This document shows positions 1 to 7,057 of a stretch of DNA of 7,661 nt, one piece after another. A program made the position numbers and the translations under genes. Source of the stretch: an uncultured bacterium (GTDB lineage: Bacteria; Patescibacteria; JAEDAM01; Absconditabacterales; Absconditicoccaceae). The stretch covers positions 1 through 7,661 of the forward strand of contig CAIVDB010000116.1 in assembly GCA_903904545.1 (NCBI GenBank), given 5' to 3'. Every line of letters starts with the position of its first letter. The stretch's first letter is position 1. The notes under the pieces were generated by a model. That model ran no database searches and had not been told where the DNA came from. It saw only the letters and a list, made by a program, of their open reading frames with translations.

Positions 1-593
1 AAAATATCTTTATTTTTGATAACAAGGACAAAAAGACCAAAAGAAAGGAGGAGATTTACTAAAGAAGATGAAAATGTCCCATAAGAAGTAGATTCATAGA
101 AACCACTAGGGATAAGGGTGATAATAAGAGAAAGCAAAGAAAGTCCGCACCCAAATACTGTCAACATAGGGAACCAAATTTTTCTTCTAATACTCGCTAT
201 TCCCATCAAAAGGGAAAGAATACTCCATGCGAAAGCAACAAGAATATACAACAAAACACGAATACCTACAATTACACCGAAACTAAAAACAAAAGGGATC
301 CCAGTAAGTTGGACCAAGAAAGAAAAGACTCCAATAAGACCACTAATAACAAATACCCATCATAAAACGAGAAAAATTTTGGTAATCATAGGTCTAATTT
401 TAGAAATAATATCAACCACAAAAGAGGAAGCTAATATACTTTTGACAAGTGAAAATGATAAAAACCATTCTAAATAACTATATTTCATAAGCTTATGCAT
501 CCAGACATCGATTTTCATTTCCCAAAGATCCATATTATTTTCATCAAACATTTTTTTTGCCATACGGACATATTTTTCTTTTTGTTCTTTCAT
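1..593 (-). CDS. Multi-pass membrane protein of unknown function (C-terminus cut by window edge)
   Basis: I do not recognise the family. The start is the ATG at 591-593 and the frame stays open to the left edge (about 197 residues), provided the TGA at 360-362 is read as glycine; with the standard code it would end after 77 residues. Residues 1-45 are charged and contain several K, E, D and W residues, typical of a cytosolic N-terminal segment. After this come about four strongly hydrophobic stretches rich in L, I, V, F, G and S, separated by short loops with R or K (for example an IRRK loop about two thirds along). The last residues seen are hydrophobic followed by KNKDI, so the true C-terminus is probably close. 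A good promoter lies just upstream (626-653), so it may be transcribed independently of acetate kinase, which lies 176 bases upstream on the same strand. The opposite-strand frame over this region is low-complexity and looks like a shadow. Confidence 0.7.
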
Positions 594-625
594 TAAAAAT
601 ATATTTAGTGAGTAAAATTAGTATG

Positions 626-653
626 CTTATACAAATTGCTAGGCGTATTTCAA
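626..653 (-). promoter_or_regulatory. Probable sigma-70-type promoter of the membrane-protein gene
   Basis: On the minus strand there is TTGAAA (648-653), a 16-base spacer and TATAAG (626-631), matching 4/6 and 5/6 of the consensus boxes. Transcription would begin near 619, about 26 bases before the ATG. It is the best promoter match in the window, but no experimental support is available. Confidence 0.45.
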
Positions 654-668
654 GCAGTGAATGGTTGA

Positions 669-697
669 GTTAAGAACTAATAGTGAATAACTAATAG
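669..697. repeat. Degenerate 7-base tandem array (left arm)
   Basis: The cores TTAA, CTAA, TGAA and CTAA begin at 670, 677, 684 and 691, exactly seven bases apart. The unit is roughly ACTAATA. It is inverted relative to the array at 753-780, and the ten bases 671-680 are the exact reverse complement of 763-772. The two arms bracket the palindrome at 698-717. Confidence 0.6.
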
Positions 698-717
698 CCT
701 GCCTGCCGGTAGGTAGG
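698..717. repeat. GC-rich loopless palindrome, possible interspersed repeat
   Basis: CCTGCCTGCCGGTAGGTAGG folds back on itself completely if G-U pairs are allowed (two of ten pairs). It stands out as very GC-rich in an AT-rich intergenic stretch. No T-run follows it on the minus strand, so it is not a classical terminator for acetate kinase. On the plus strand a run of six T follows eight bases later, but no plus-strand gene ends here. I recall similar palindromes scattered in other candidate-phyla genomes, but this is from memory. Confidence 0.5.
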
Positions 718-752
718 TGTAGGAGTTTTTTATACAAAATATTCATTCTTCG

Positions 753-780
753 CTTTTAGTTTTTAGTTCTTAGTTTTTAA
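753..780. repeat. Degenerate 7-base tandem array overlapping the ackA stop codon
   Basis: The cores TTAG, TTAG, TTAG and TTAA begin at 756, 763, 770 and 777, exactly seven bases apart. Read on the minus strand the unit is CTAAAAA-like. The acetate kinase stop codon (770-772) and its last codons lie inside the array. Because seven is not a multiple of three, successive units place TAA in different reading frames. Confidence 0.6.
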
Positions 781-1963
781 CTAGAAAAGCCGTCTCTTCT
801 GCAATCATCAATTCTTCATTTGTAGGGATTACATAGATATGTACTTTGGAATCGGCCGTAGTAATGCAGCGTTCTTCTTTTATGCCAATATTTTTCTCTG
901 GGTCTAAAGTAGATCCAAGTCGAGCCAATCTTTGTAAAAGAATCTCTCTTACGGGCTCTGATCTTTCCATCACCCCTGCAGTCAAGACAATTGCATCTAC
1001 CCCGTTCATCAACGCAACATAAGCGCCAATATGCTGGACTAAACTATCAATATACATATCCAAAGTAATAGTGCATCTCTCATCCCCTGCTCTCCATCCA
1101 GCCAAGATATCTCTCAAGTCACTTGATTTTTCAGATACACCAAAAAGCCCAGATTTTTTATTAAGTAAAACTTCCATTGCTTCAGGACTAATTCATTCTT
1201 TTTTCATCAATAATGTAATTACTCCTGGATCAATATCTCCTGATCTTGTACCCATCATCAAGCCTCCCAAGGGAGTCATTCCCATAGACGTCTCCATCAC
1301 TTTCCCATCTTGGATAGCAGCCAAACTTGCTCCATTTCCTATATGACACGTGATAACTTTTGTTTCCTTATCAGAACGTTTGAAGAGTTCTACTCGTTTT
1401 CTATATACATATTCATGGGATGTACCGTGAAATCCATATCTTCTCACTCTATATTTCTCATAATATTCATAAGGAATTGGATACAAATAATGAGCGGGAC
1501 TCATCGTCTGATGAAAGGCTGTATCAAAGACAGCTACTTGAGGAATTTGGGGAGCTAAAGCAGTACATACAGTCATGCCAGCAAGATTTGCAGGATTATG
1601 CAAAGGCGCCAAGTCAATACATTCACGCACACGTTGAACCACTTCATCCGTAATAATCACTGCTTGCTGAAAGTATTCTCCCCCATGAACAACTCTGTGT
1701 CCTATTGCTCAGAGATCGTCTAAAGAAGAAAGTATCTGAAGTTCAGGTCACGTTAGAGTTGCAAACATCAGATGAACAGCATCTTCATGGTTAGCGAGAT
1801 GTTGATCGACATGATAGGATTGTCCTTGAAATGAATAATCAAAAAAAGATCACTCCATACCAATCTTTTCCATAATACCTTTACATCGAACCTCCGTAGT
1901 AACCATATCGAAGACTTGGAATTTCAAAGACGAGCTTCATAAATTAAGTACCAAAATTTTCAT
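770..1963 (-). CDS. ackA: Acetate kinase
   Basis: Catalyses acetate + ATP <-> acetyl phosphate + ADP in the cytosol. It usually acts with phosphotransacetylase to make ATP, but no pta gene is visible nearby. The length, 397 residues, is normal for the family. It is continuous only if five TGA codons (1193-1195, 1709-1711, 1748-1750, 1850-1852, 1937-1939) are read as glycine; the last gives the N-x-GSSS motif at residues 7-12. Also visible are GHRVVHGG (88-95), RRYGFHGTSH with the catalytic His near 179, HIGNGASLAA, a GGLMMGTRSGDIDPG loop and TNEEL near the C-terminus. Three CGA codons (residues 26, 190, 348) probably encode Trp. One oddity is VMER where the family normally has IGEN after TAG; its Arg codon is AGA, so recoding does not explain it. 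The start is the ATG before KILVLN, with no Shine-Dalgarno sequence. Confidence 0.96.
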
Positions 1964-2001
1964 GAGTAATTACAAAAAGAAGAATAAAATACATAAAAAA
2001 G

Positions 2002-2029
2002 AGTGTAGGTATTTCCGATAGTTTTTCAA
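2002..2029 (-). promoter_or_regulatory. Possible ackA promoter
   Basis: The minus strand reads TTGAAA (2024-2029), 16 bases, then TACACT (2002-2007), each box matching 4/6 of consensus. The distance to the ackA ATG is about 39 bases. It lies in the 167-base divergent gap with metG. Weak by sequence alone. Confidence 0.3.
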
Positions 2030-2069
2030 TTACAAAAACGAAAAAGAACGAGAAACTTGCTTTTTATAC

Positions 2070-2098
2070 TTGAAAAGTAAATAACAAATCACTAGGAT
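2070..2098 (+). promoter_or_regulatory. Possible metG promoter
   Basis: TTGAAA (2070-2075), a 17-base spacer, then TAGGAT (2093-2098), 4/6 matches in each box. The initiation point would be about 25 bases before the metG ATG. A TATACT at 2065-2070 is an alternative -10 box but has no -35 partner. Confidence 0.3.
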
Positions 2099-2130
2099 AG
2101 AGCTCTATTTATCACGAACCAAAACGCGAC

Positions 2131-3693
2131 ATGAATAAGAAATTCTACATTACTACAGCGATCGCATACACCAATGCAAAACCTCATGCTGGACATGCAC
2201 TTGAAATCATCCAAGCAGATGCACTTGCAAGATTTTACAGATTTTTGGGGTATGATGTAACATTCCAGACAGGTACCGATGACCATGGGATGAAAAATCG
2301 AAACTCTGCAAAAGAAGCAAATATGGATGTCAAAACATTCGTAGATATGAATTCTCAGGCATTTACTGATATGTACAAACAATTGTCTATTTCTTATGAT
2401 ACTTTTATCCAAACCTCTGATCAAGAGATCCATTATCCATGAGCACAATTGATGTGGAATAAATTAGTCGAAGCAGGAGATATTTATAAAAAATCATATA
2501 AAGGACTCTATTGTATAGGATGTGAAGCGCTGAAACTAGAAAAAGATTTAGTCGACGGTAAATGTCCTGACCATGCCACAAGTACATTACAGGAAATAGA
2601 AGAAGAAAATTATTTTTTTAAATTATCCAAATATAGAGACGAAGTAAGTAGACTCATCGAGACAAATGAATACAAGATAGAACCAGAAGTAAGAAAAAAT
2701 GAAATTCTTGAATTCCTCAAAAAAGCTGAAGATGTGAGTTTCTCCAGACAAAAAGCAAAAATGCCATGGGGAATCCCTGTACCCGGAGACGACGAACATG
2801 TGATGTATGTCCGATGTGATGCCCTTACTAATTATCTTACAGGACAAGGATTTGGAAGGAATGATGAATGGCAAAAAGTCTGGCCAGCAGATATTCATGT
2901 CATAGGAAAAGATATTTTGAGGTTTCACGCTGCCTTCTGGCCAGCAATGTTGATCTCTGCGAAATTAACACTTCCTAAGACATTATTAGCTCATGGTCAT
3001 CTCACACTCAATGGATCCAAGATGAGTAAATCTACAGGAAATGTACTCGATCCAGAAGAAGTTATAACAAAATACGGAAGAGATCCTTTTGTTTTCAATC
3101 TTTTATACGATGTCTCACTCAATGCTGATGGGGATTTTTCACCAGAAAGATTAGGAAATATCTACAATAGTATGCTTATTGGAGGACGAGGAAATTTGGT
3201 AAATAGAGTTGTTAGCCTTTGTAGTAAATATGGAATCACCCAAGGGAAGACAGATGAAACAAGACTCCAAGAACGAAATATTACAGATCCAGAAGTTGCT
3301 TTCGATAAGCGATATACAAGTATAGAGTCTAAATATCTCACAACATTTGCTATCCAAACATATTTACAAGATCGATATAAACTTGTCCAAAGAGCAAATG
3401 AATACATCACCAAATCCGAACCACGAAAAAAATACAAAGATGAATCTACAAAACAAGAAGCGATTGAAGATCTTCAATTTCTTCTCTATATTGTAAAAAA
3501 CTTAGCAATAGTATCTGCTCCCTTCCTCGTAGAATGATTTGAAAAAATCAAGACGATTCTGGGAATGCCAGAGCTCCAAGCTATCGACACTAGTAAGAAC
3601 TTGACAGATGATAGCATCAAAACAGCACTTGATATGAAAGAATTTACAGTAAACATAACTCCAGAAATCATCTATCAAAAAATCGAAGAATAA
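2131..3693 (+). CDS. metG: Methionyl-tRNA synthetase
   Basis: Charges tRNA(Met) with methionine using ATP. Class I signatures are visible: HAGH (residues 19-22, the HIGH motif) in an N-terminal Rossmann fold, and KMSKS (297-301). A zinc knuckle is formed by C128, C131, C145 and H148 (CxxC...CPxH). An anticodon-binding helical domain follows. The total is 520 residues with no C-terminal EMAP-type tRNA-binding domain, so this is the short form. TGA at 2440-2442 (residue 104) and 3535-3537 (residue 469) must be read through as glycine; the first lies in a segment where relatives have Gly before the AQLMW-like helix. Seven CGA codons occur (residues 57, 228, 353, 382, 394, 415, 432). Residue 228 is the Trp of the family's YVWxDAL motif, lining the methionine pocket, and residue 432 is the Trp of the C-domain P-W motif, so CGA probably means Trp. 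The TAA stop is followed by the hairpin at 3706. Confidence 0.97.
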
Positions 3694-3705
3694 TTTTTAG
3701 ATAAG

Positions 3706-3787
3706 AAAAAAATATCAAGAAAGAGCTTACTTGTTGTAAGGAACGGTTTAAAACCGTTCCCTACGAAGCTGACTTGATATTTTTTTT
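3706..3787. terminator. Bidirectional nested hairpin terminator with embedded palindrome
   Basis: A 14-bp perfect outer stem pairs 3706-3719 (seven A then TATCAAG) with 3773-3786. It ends in poly-A on one side and poly-T on the other, so it can act on both strands. Inside it, AGCTT (3724-3728) pairs with AAGCT (3766-3770). At the centre, GGAACGGTTT (3740-3749) pairs with AAACCGTTCC (3751-3760), with further near-pairing of the flanking bases. It lies between the convergent ends of metG and the small acidic gene, whose stop codon (3786-3788) overlaps it. The central palindrome resembles an interspersed repeat rather than a plain terminator. Confidence 0.75.
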
Positions 3788-3995
3788 ATTCTTCTCCTTT
3801 TTGAATTTCCAAAATTCCATCGAAAGCTTGAAGTACTTCCTCCATAAATTCAGGATCTTTATCGAGTCCTTCTTCTTTGATCAGCTCCATGACTCGATTT
3901 TTCTTCTGCTCTGCAGCTCTCATTTTCTCAATCTCCTCAGCATCTACTACCGCCATATCAAGGTCTTCTTCTAGGACAAAATCATCATCAGCCAT
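3786..3995 (-). CDS. Small acidic protein of unknown function
   Basis: A 69-residue protein that I do not recognise. The start ATG (3993-3995) is followed by a very acidic stretch (MADDDFVLEEDLDM). A predicted charged helix, about residues 20-45, carries E, K, R and Q. The C-terminal part contains KEEGLDKDPEFMEEV and ends KGEE. There are no Cys residues, signal peptide or membrane segment. A CGA codon at residue 34 would be Trp under the recoding proposed here. It lies 59 bases downstream of S-adenosylhomocysteinase on the same strand, with only a seven-base repeat array between, so the two are probably co-transcribed and end at the shared hairpin. Support for it being a real gene comes from its position, the terminator placed exactly at its stop, and non-random acidic composition. 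Its role cannot be inferred. Confidence 0.7.
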   Translation of the reverse strand: MADDDFVLEEDLDMAVVDAEEIEKMRAAEQKKNRVMELIKEEGLDKDPEFMEEVLQAFDGILEIQKGEE

Positions 3996-4022
3996 CAGTA
4001 CACACTAAAGAAATAAAACTCA

Positions 4023-4057
4023 TTCACTAAACATTAAACATTACGCATTAAAAATTA
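4023..4057. repeat. 7-base tandem array overlapping the ahcY stop codon
   Basis: ACTA at 4026 and ATTA at 4033, 4040, 4047 and 4054 are exactly seven bases apart, five units in all, with a unit near ACATTAA on the plus strand (TTAATGT on the minus). The ahcY stop codon (TAA at 4055-4057) is part of the terminal unit. The array fills most of the gap before the small acidic gene. Confidence 0.65.
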
Positions 4058-5362
4058 ATAACGATAATGTTCAGCCTTATACGGACCGTCAACCGATACG
4101 CCAATATAGTCAGCCTGTTCTTTTGTGAGAGTTTCTAGATGAGCACCAATTTTTTCTAGATGCAATCTTGCAACTTTTTCATCAAGATGCTTAGGCAACA
4201 TATAGACTTTATTTTCATAATTTTCTGAACGGAGTCGTAATTCAAGTTGAGCAAGTGTCTGATTGGTAAATGAACTCGACATCACAAATGAAGGATGCCC
4301 TGTTGCACATCCAAGGTTAATCAATCTTCCTTCAGCTAAGATGATGACGTCCTTTCCATTGATTGTGTATTTGTCTACTTGAGGCTTGATAGTAATCTTA
4401 GTATTTCCGTAATTGGTATTCAATCGTGCCATATCGATCTCATTATCAAAATGTCCAATATTACAGACCACTGCCTTATCTTTCATGACCATAAAATGTT
4501 CACCTCTCACGATATCTAGATTTCCTGTCGCAGTCACGATGATATCTGCTTGAGGAACCGCTTCTTGCATAGTCAAAACTTCATATCCTTCCATCGCAGC
4601 TTGTAAGGCACAGATTGGATCTATTTCGGTCACAAGGACTCTCATATGAGCATTTTTCAATGCTTCTGCAGAACCTTTTCCTACATCACCAAATCCAGCA
4701 ACAAGACCAACTTTCCCTGCGAGCATCAAATCAGTCGCTCTTCTAATTCCATCAACTAATGATTCTCTACATCCATATTTATTATCAAATTTTGATTTCG
4801 TTACAGAATCATTTACATTGATCGCTGGCAAAGGCAATGTTCCAGCCTTCATTCTTTCGTACAATCTGTGTACTCCTGTTGTCGTTTCTTCTGATACTCA
4901 TTTGATTCCAGCAACTAATTGAGGATACTGGTCCAAAACCATATTGGTCAAATCACCTCCATCGTCCAAAATCATATTGAGCGGTTCTTTGTTTGGTCCA
5001 AAAAACAATGTTTGTTCGATACATCGATTAAATTCTTCTTCATTCATTCCCTTCCATGCATAGACTGGTACTCCTGCTGCCGCAATCGCAGCCGCTGCAT
5101 GATCTTGGGTAGAGAAAATATTACAGCTTGACCACTGAACTTGAGCTCCTAGAGTAACCAAAGTCTCGATCAATACTGCTGTCTGGATAGTCATATGGAG
5201 ACATCCTGCAATCCTTGCTCCTGCAAGCGGTTGAGTAGGCCCATACTCTTTTCTCAATGCCATCAAACCTGGCATTTCGGCTTCAGCAAGGTCGATTTCC
5301 TTCCTTCCTCGTTCAGCCAAGCTAATATCTTTGACCTTGTATGCACCTTCTTTAAAATCCAT
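4055..5362 (-). CDS. ahcY: S-adenosylhomocysteinase (adenosylhomocysteine hydrolase)
   Basis: Splits S-adenosylhomocysteine into homocysteine and adenosine using tightly bound NAD, relieving product inhibition of methyltransferases. The 435 residues are close to the compact animal form. Visible motifs include [13 protein letters not shown] (catalytic His near 56), [45 protein letters not shown] (catalytic Lys and Asp), the NAD loop [16 protein letters not shown] and a C-terminal HYRY. The TGA at 4898-4900 (residue 155) falls on the conserved Gly before VSEETTTG. All four CGA codons (residues 18, 113, 313, 376) lie where the family, including the human enzyme, has Trp: xWGRK, xWCIEQT, WLN and ELW. 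Conserved Arg residues use AGA, AGG or CGT. I chose the ATG at 5360-5362; an in-frame ATG at 5422 would add 20 hydrophobic residues that the family lacks. A 7-base array overlaps the stop. Confidence 0.97.
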
Positions 5363-5598
5363 TTTCTTCAATAAAAAAAATAAAATCGGATGAAATATAC
5401 GAAAAGGCAAAGAAATTGCCACACAAAAAAGGATCTACAACACTATACAATCACAAGAAAATATATATAATATTGACTAGATATATTCTCATCCATTTTG
5501 GGAAACAAGAGAACGCTTGCCGTTGAAAAAAAGAAGTAAATACATAGAAAGACAAAACCTATCAAAGAAATGAATTTTATTACATAGCAAAAAAACCA
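5363..5598. promoter_or_regulatory. Divergent intergenic region between ahcY and trxB
   Basis: This 236-base AT-rich gap must hold the promoters of both divergent genes. On the minus strand TATAGT (5442-5447) is a plausible -10 box for ahcY, with no convincing -35. On the plus strand a perfect TATAAT (5466-5471) could serve trxB, leaving a leader of about 120 bases, again without a good -35. A five-pair hairpin (GGCAA at 5406-5410, TTGCC at 5416-5420) lies in the ahcY leader. I recognise no riboswitch, including the S-adenosylhomocysteine type, and no gene. Confidence 0.4.
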
Positions 5599-6537
5599 AT
5601 GGAAAACGTAGTGATTATAGGATCAGGACCAGCAGGTCATACCGCGGCTATCTATACCGCGAGAGCTAATCTCAAGCCTTTGATGTTCGAAGGATTTATG
5701 GCAGGAGGTATCGCTGCAGGGGGACAACTAACTACCACGACCGTTGTCGAAAATTTCCCAGGATTCCCGACTGGGATCGACGGATATGAACTCATGAGTA
5801 ATATGAGACAACAAAGCATCAATTCTTGAACAAGGATAGAGACCAAAACGGTGGACCGTGTAGACCTCAGTCAGCGTCCTTTCAAAGTCTATGTAGGAGA
5901 AGACGTAATAGAAACACAGTCACTTATCCTGGCTACGGGAGCTACTGCCAAACGTCTCGGCATACCAGGAGAAAAAACTTTCTGGCAGAAAGGAATCTCG
6001 GCTTGTGCTATCTGTGACGGAGGACTTCCTATGTTTAGAGGCAAACCTATCGTCGTCATCGGTGGAGGTGATGTAGCAGCTGAAGAGGCTTTACATCTTA
6101 CTCACTTTGCATCACACGTTACCCTGCTCGTCAGAAGAGATGTATTGAGAGCATCCAAAGCCATGCAAGAGAAATTGATGAATAATGAAAAGGTTACCAT
6201 CATGCGATATACCGAAGCCGTCGAAGCATTGGGAGATCAATTCCTCACAGAACTCAAAGTCATCAATAATCAAACCCAAGAGACGCAAGTCCTTGAAGTA
6301 GCAGGACTCTTCTACGCAATTGGGCACACTCCAAACACTGCCTTCTTAGAAAATCAAGTAGCTACTGATGAAACAGGGTATATTCTGACCACTCCTGGCA
6401 CTGCAAAGACAAATATCGAAGGCGTCTTCGCTGCAGGCGATGTACAAGATAGAAAATATAGACAAGCAATTACGTCTGCCGGTAGTGGATGTATGGCAGC
6501 ATTAGAAGCAGAAGCGTATTTAAGCGAAAATAAATAG
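5599..6537 (+). CDS. trxB: Thioredoxin reductase (NADPH)
   Basis: An FAD flavoenzyme that passes electrons from NADPH to thioredoxin, encoded here just downstream. The 312 residues are typical of the low-molecular-weight bacterial type. The N-terminal FAD loop is GSGPAG (about 8-13). The redox pair is C136 and C139 in CAICDG. The NADPH loop is GGGDVA, followed by [10 protein letters not shown], the pattern expected for NADPH rather than NADH. The second FAD motif [10 protein letters not shown] lies near the end. The TGA at 5827-5829 (residue 77) must be glycine, where relatives commonly have a Gly in the F-G-x segment; with the standard code the gene would break into two. CGA at 6205-6207 (residue 203) sits where many relatives have the W of a VxWNT-like strand. 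The start ATG lies three residues before VVIIGSG and has no Shine-Dalgarno. The TAG stop (6535-6537) opens a seven-base repeat array. Confidence 0.96.
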
Positions 6538-6576
6538 AAGATCTTAGACGGGAGATGTTGGATCTTAGATTTAGTT
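6535..6576. repeat. Degenerate 7-base array left of the four-helix-bundle gene
   Basis: Consecutive heptamers beginning at 6535 (TAGAAGA), 6542 (TCTTAGA), 6549, 6556, 6563 (TCTTAGA) and 6570 keep an AGA/GGA-type ending for five units before decaying. The orientation is opposite to the array at 6946-7015: GATCTTAGA (6540-6548, 6561-6569) is the exact reverse complement of 6995-7003. It includes the trxB stop codon. Confidence 0.6.
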
Positions 6577-6591
6577 ACTAAGTAAACAAGA

Positions 6592-6957
6592 ATGGAAACC
6601 AATTATCAAAAGTTAAGTGTTCGACAAAAGGCAATGGACTTGACTCAAGAGATTTATTTCATTACAGAAAGGTTCCCAGGCAAAGAAATATATGGCATCA
6701 TCGCGCAAATGAGAAGGAGTGCAATATCTATTCCCTCAAACATTGCAGAAGGAAATGAAAGAAATACCAAGAAAGAACATATAAACTTCTTATTTATCGC
6801 AAAATGATCTACAGCAGAACTAGAAACACAAATAATATTATCTCAAAGACTGTGATTTATGAATAGACAAGAAGAACAAAACCTTTTGGAAAGAATAAGT
6901 GAGATTCTAAGAATGTTATCTGGCCTCATCTCTTCACTTAAAAAGTCTAACATCTAA
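6592..6957 (+). CDS. Four-helix-bundle protein, 23S rRNA intervening-sequence (S23) family
   Basis: A small cytosolic helical protein (121 residues) of the family first noticed inside 23S rRNA intervening sequences and related to the Avd accessory proteins of diversity-generating retroelements. Its molecular function is unsettled. The family pattern is clear: YQKLSV-x-QKAM at the N-terminus, MRRSAISIPSNIAEG in the middle, and the ELETQ helix. TGA at 6805-6807 (residue 72, the AKGS turn) and 6853-6855 (residue 88, the LG turn) both fall on conserved glycines; with the standard code only 71 residues would remain. CGA at 6622-6624 (residue 11) replaces the nearly invariant Trp of the VWQKA motif, supporting CGA as Trp. 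The gene separates trxB from trxA on the same strand. Its last codons and TAA stop are the first units of a seven-base repeat array, and an inverted array lies just upstream, suggesting a mobile or domesticated cassette. No rRNA sequence is nearby. Confidence 0.92.
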
Positions 6958-7015
6958 AATCTGAGGTCTAAAGTAAAAAATCTAAAATCTAAGCTCTAAG
7001 ATCTAATATCTATAA
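6946..7015. repeat. 7-base tandem array, ten units, right of the four-helix-bundle gene
   Basis: Ten successive heptamers from 6946: TCTAACA, TCTAAAA, TCTGAGG, TCTAAAG, TAAAAAA, TCTAAAA, TCTAAGC, TCTAAGA, TCTAATA, TCTATAA. The consensus is TCTAAAA with perfect seven-base phasing. It starts inside the last four codons of the four-helix-bundle gene and supplies its stop. Its last unit forms most of a TATAAT box at 7011-7016. This is the longest and clearest of the window's arrays. Confidence 0.8.
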
Positions 7016-7016
7016 T
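7011..7016 (+). promoter_or_regulatory. Possible -10 box for trxA at the edge of the repeat array
   Basis: A perfect TATAAT lies 41 bases before the trxA ATG, made from the last heptamer plus the next base. There is no good -35 (TCTAAG at 6988-6993 with a 17-base spacer). If used, trxA could be transcribed separately from the upstream genes. Confidence 0.3.
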
Positions 7017-7057
7017 CCCCTTCCCCCAATTCTTTTACTTTCTTACAATAACACACC

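Noticed and set aside
118..477. Open frame on the plus strand of about 119 residues
   Set aside because: Low-complexity composition (many K, I, T), no recognisable motif, and it lies opposite the membrane-protein gene, whose frame is longer and has a promoter.
698..731. Intrinsic terminator for ackA
   Set aside because: The T-run lies on the plus-strand side; on the minus strand, where ackA is transcribed, no T-run follows the palindrome.
666..784. CRISPR-like array
   Set aside because: The units are seven bases long and degenerate, with no spacers of regular length and no cas genes.
1071..1653. Plus-strand open frames opposite ackA
   Set aside because: They are shadow frames with no motif, fully covered by the well-conserved acetate kinase on the other strand.
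770..1963. ackA as a pseudogene with five stop codons
   Set aside because: All interruptions are TGA, none are TAA or TAG, and there is no frameshift. Key motifs are intact and at least one TGA is on a conserved glycine, so read-through as Gly is the better explanation.
5363..5422. Extension of ahcY to an upstream in-frame ATG at 5422
   Set aside because: It would add a hydrophobic segment not found in the family, whereas [12 protein letters not shown] at 5362 begins where homologs begin.
5363..5598. S-adenosylhomocysteine riboswitch upstream of ahcY
   Set aside because: I could not find a GC-rich structured leader; only a five-pair hairpin is visible.
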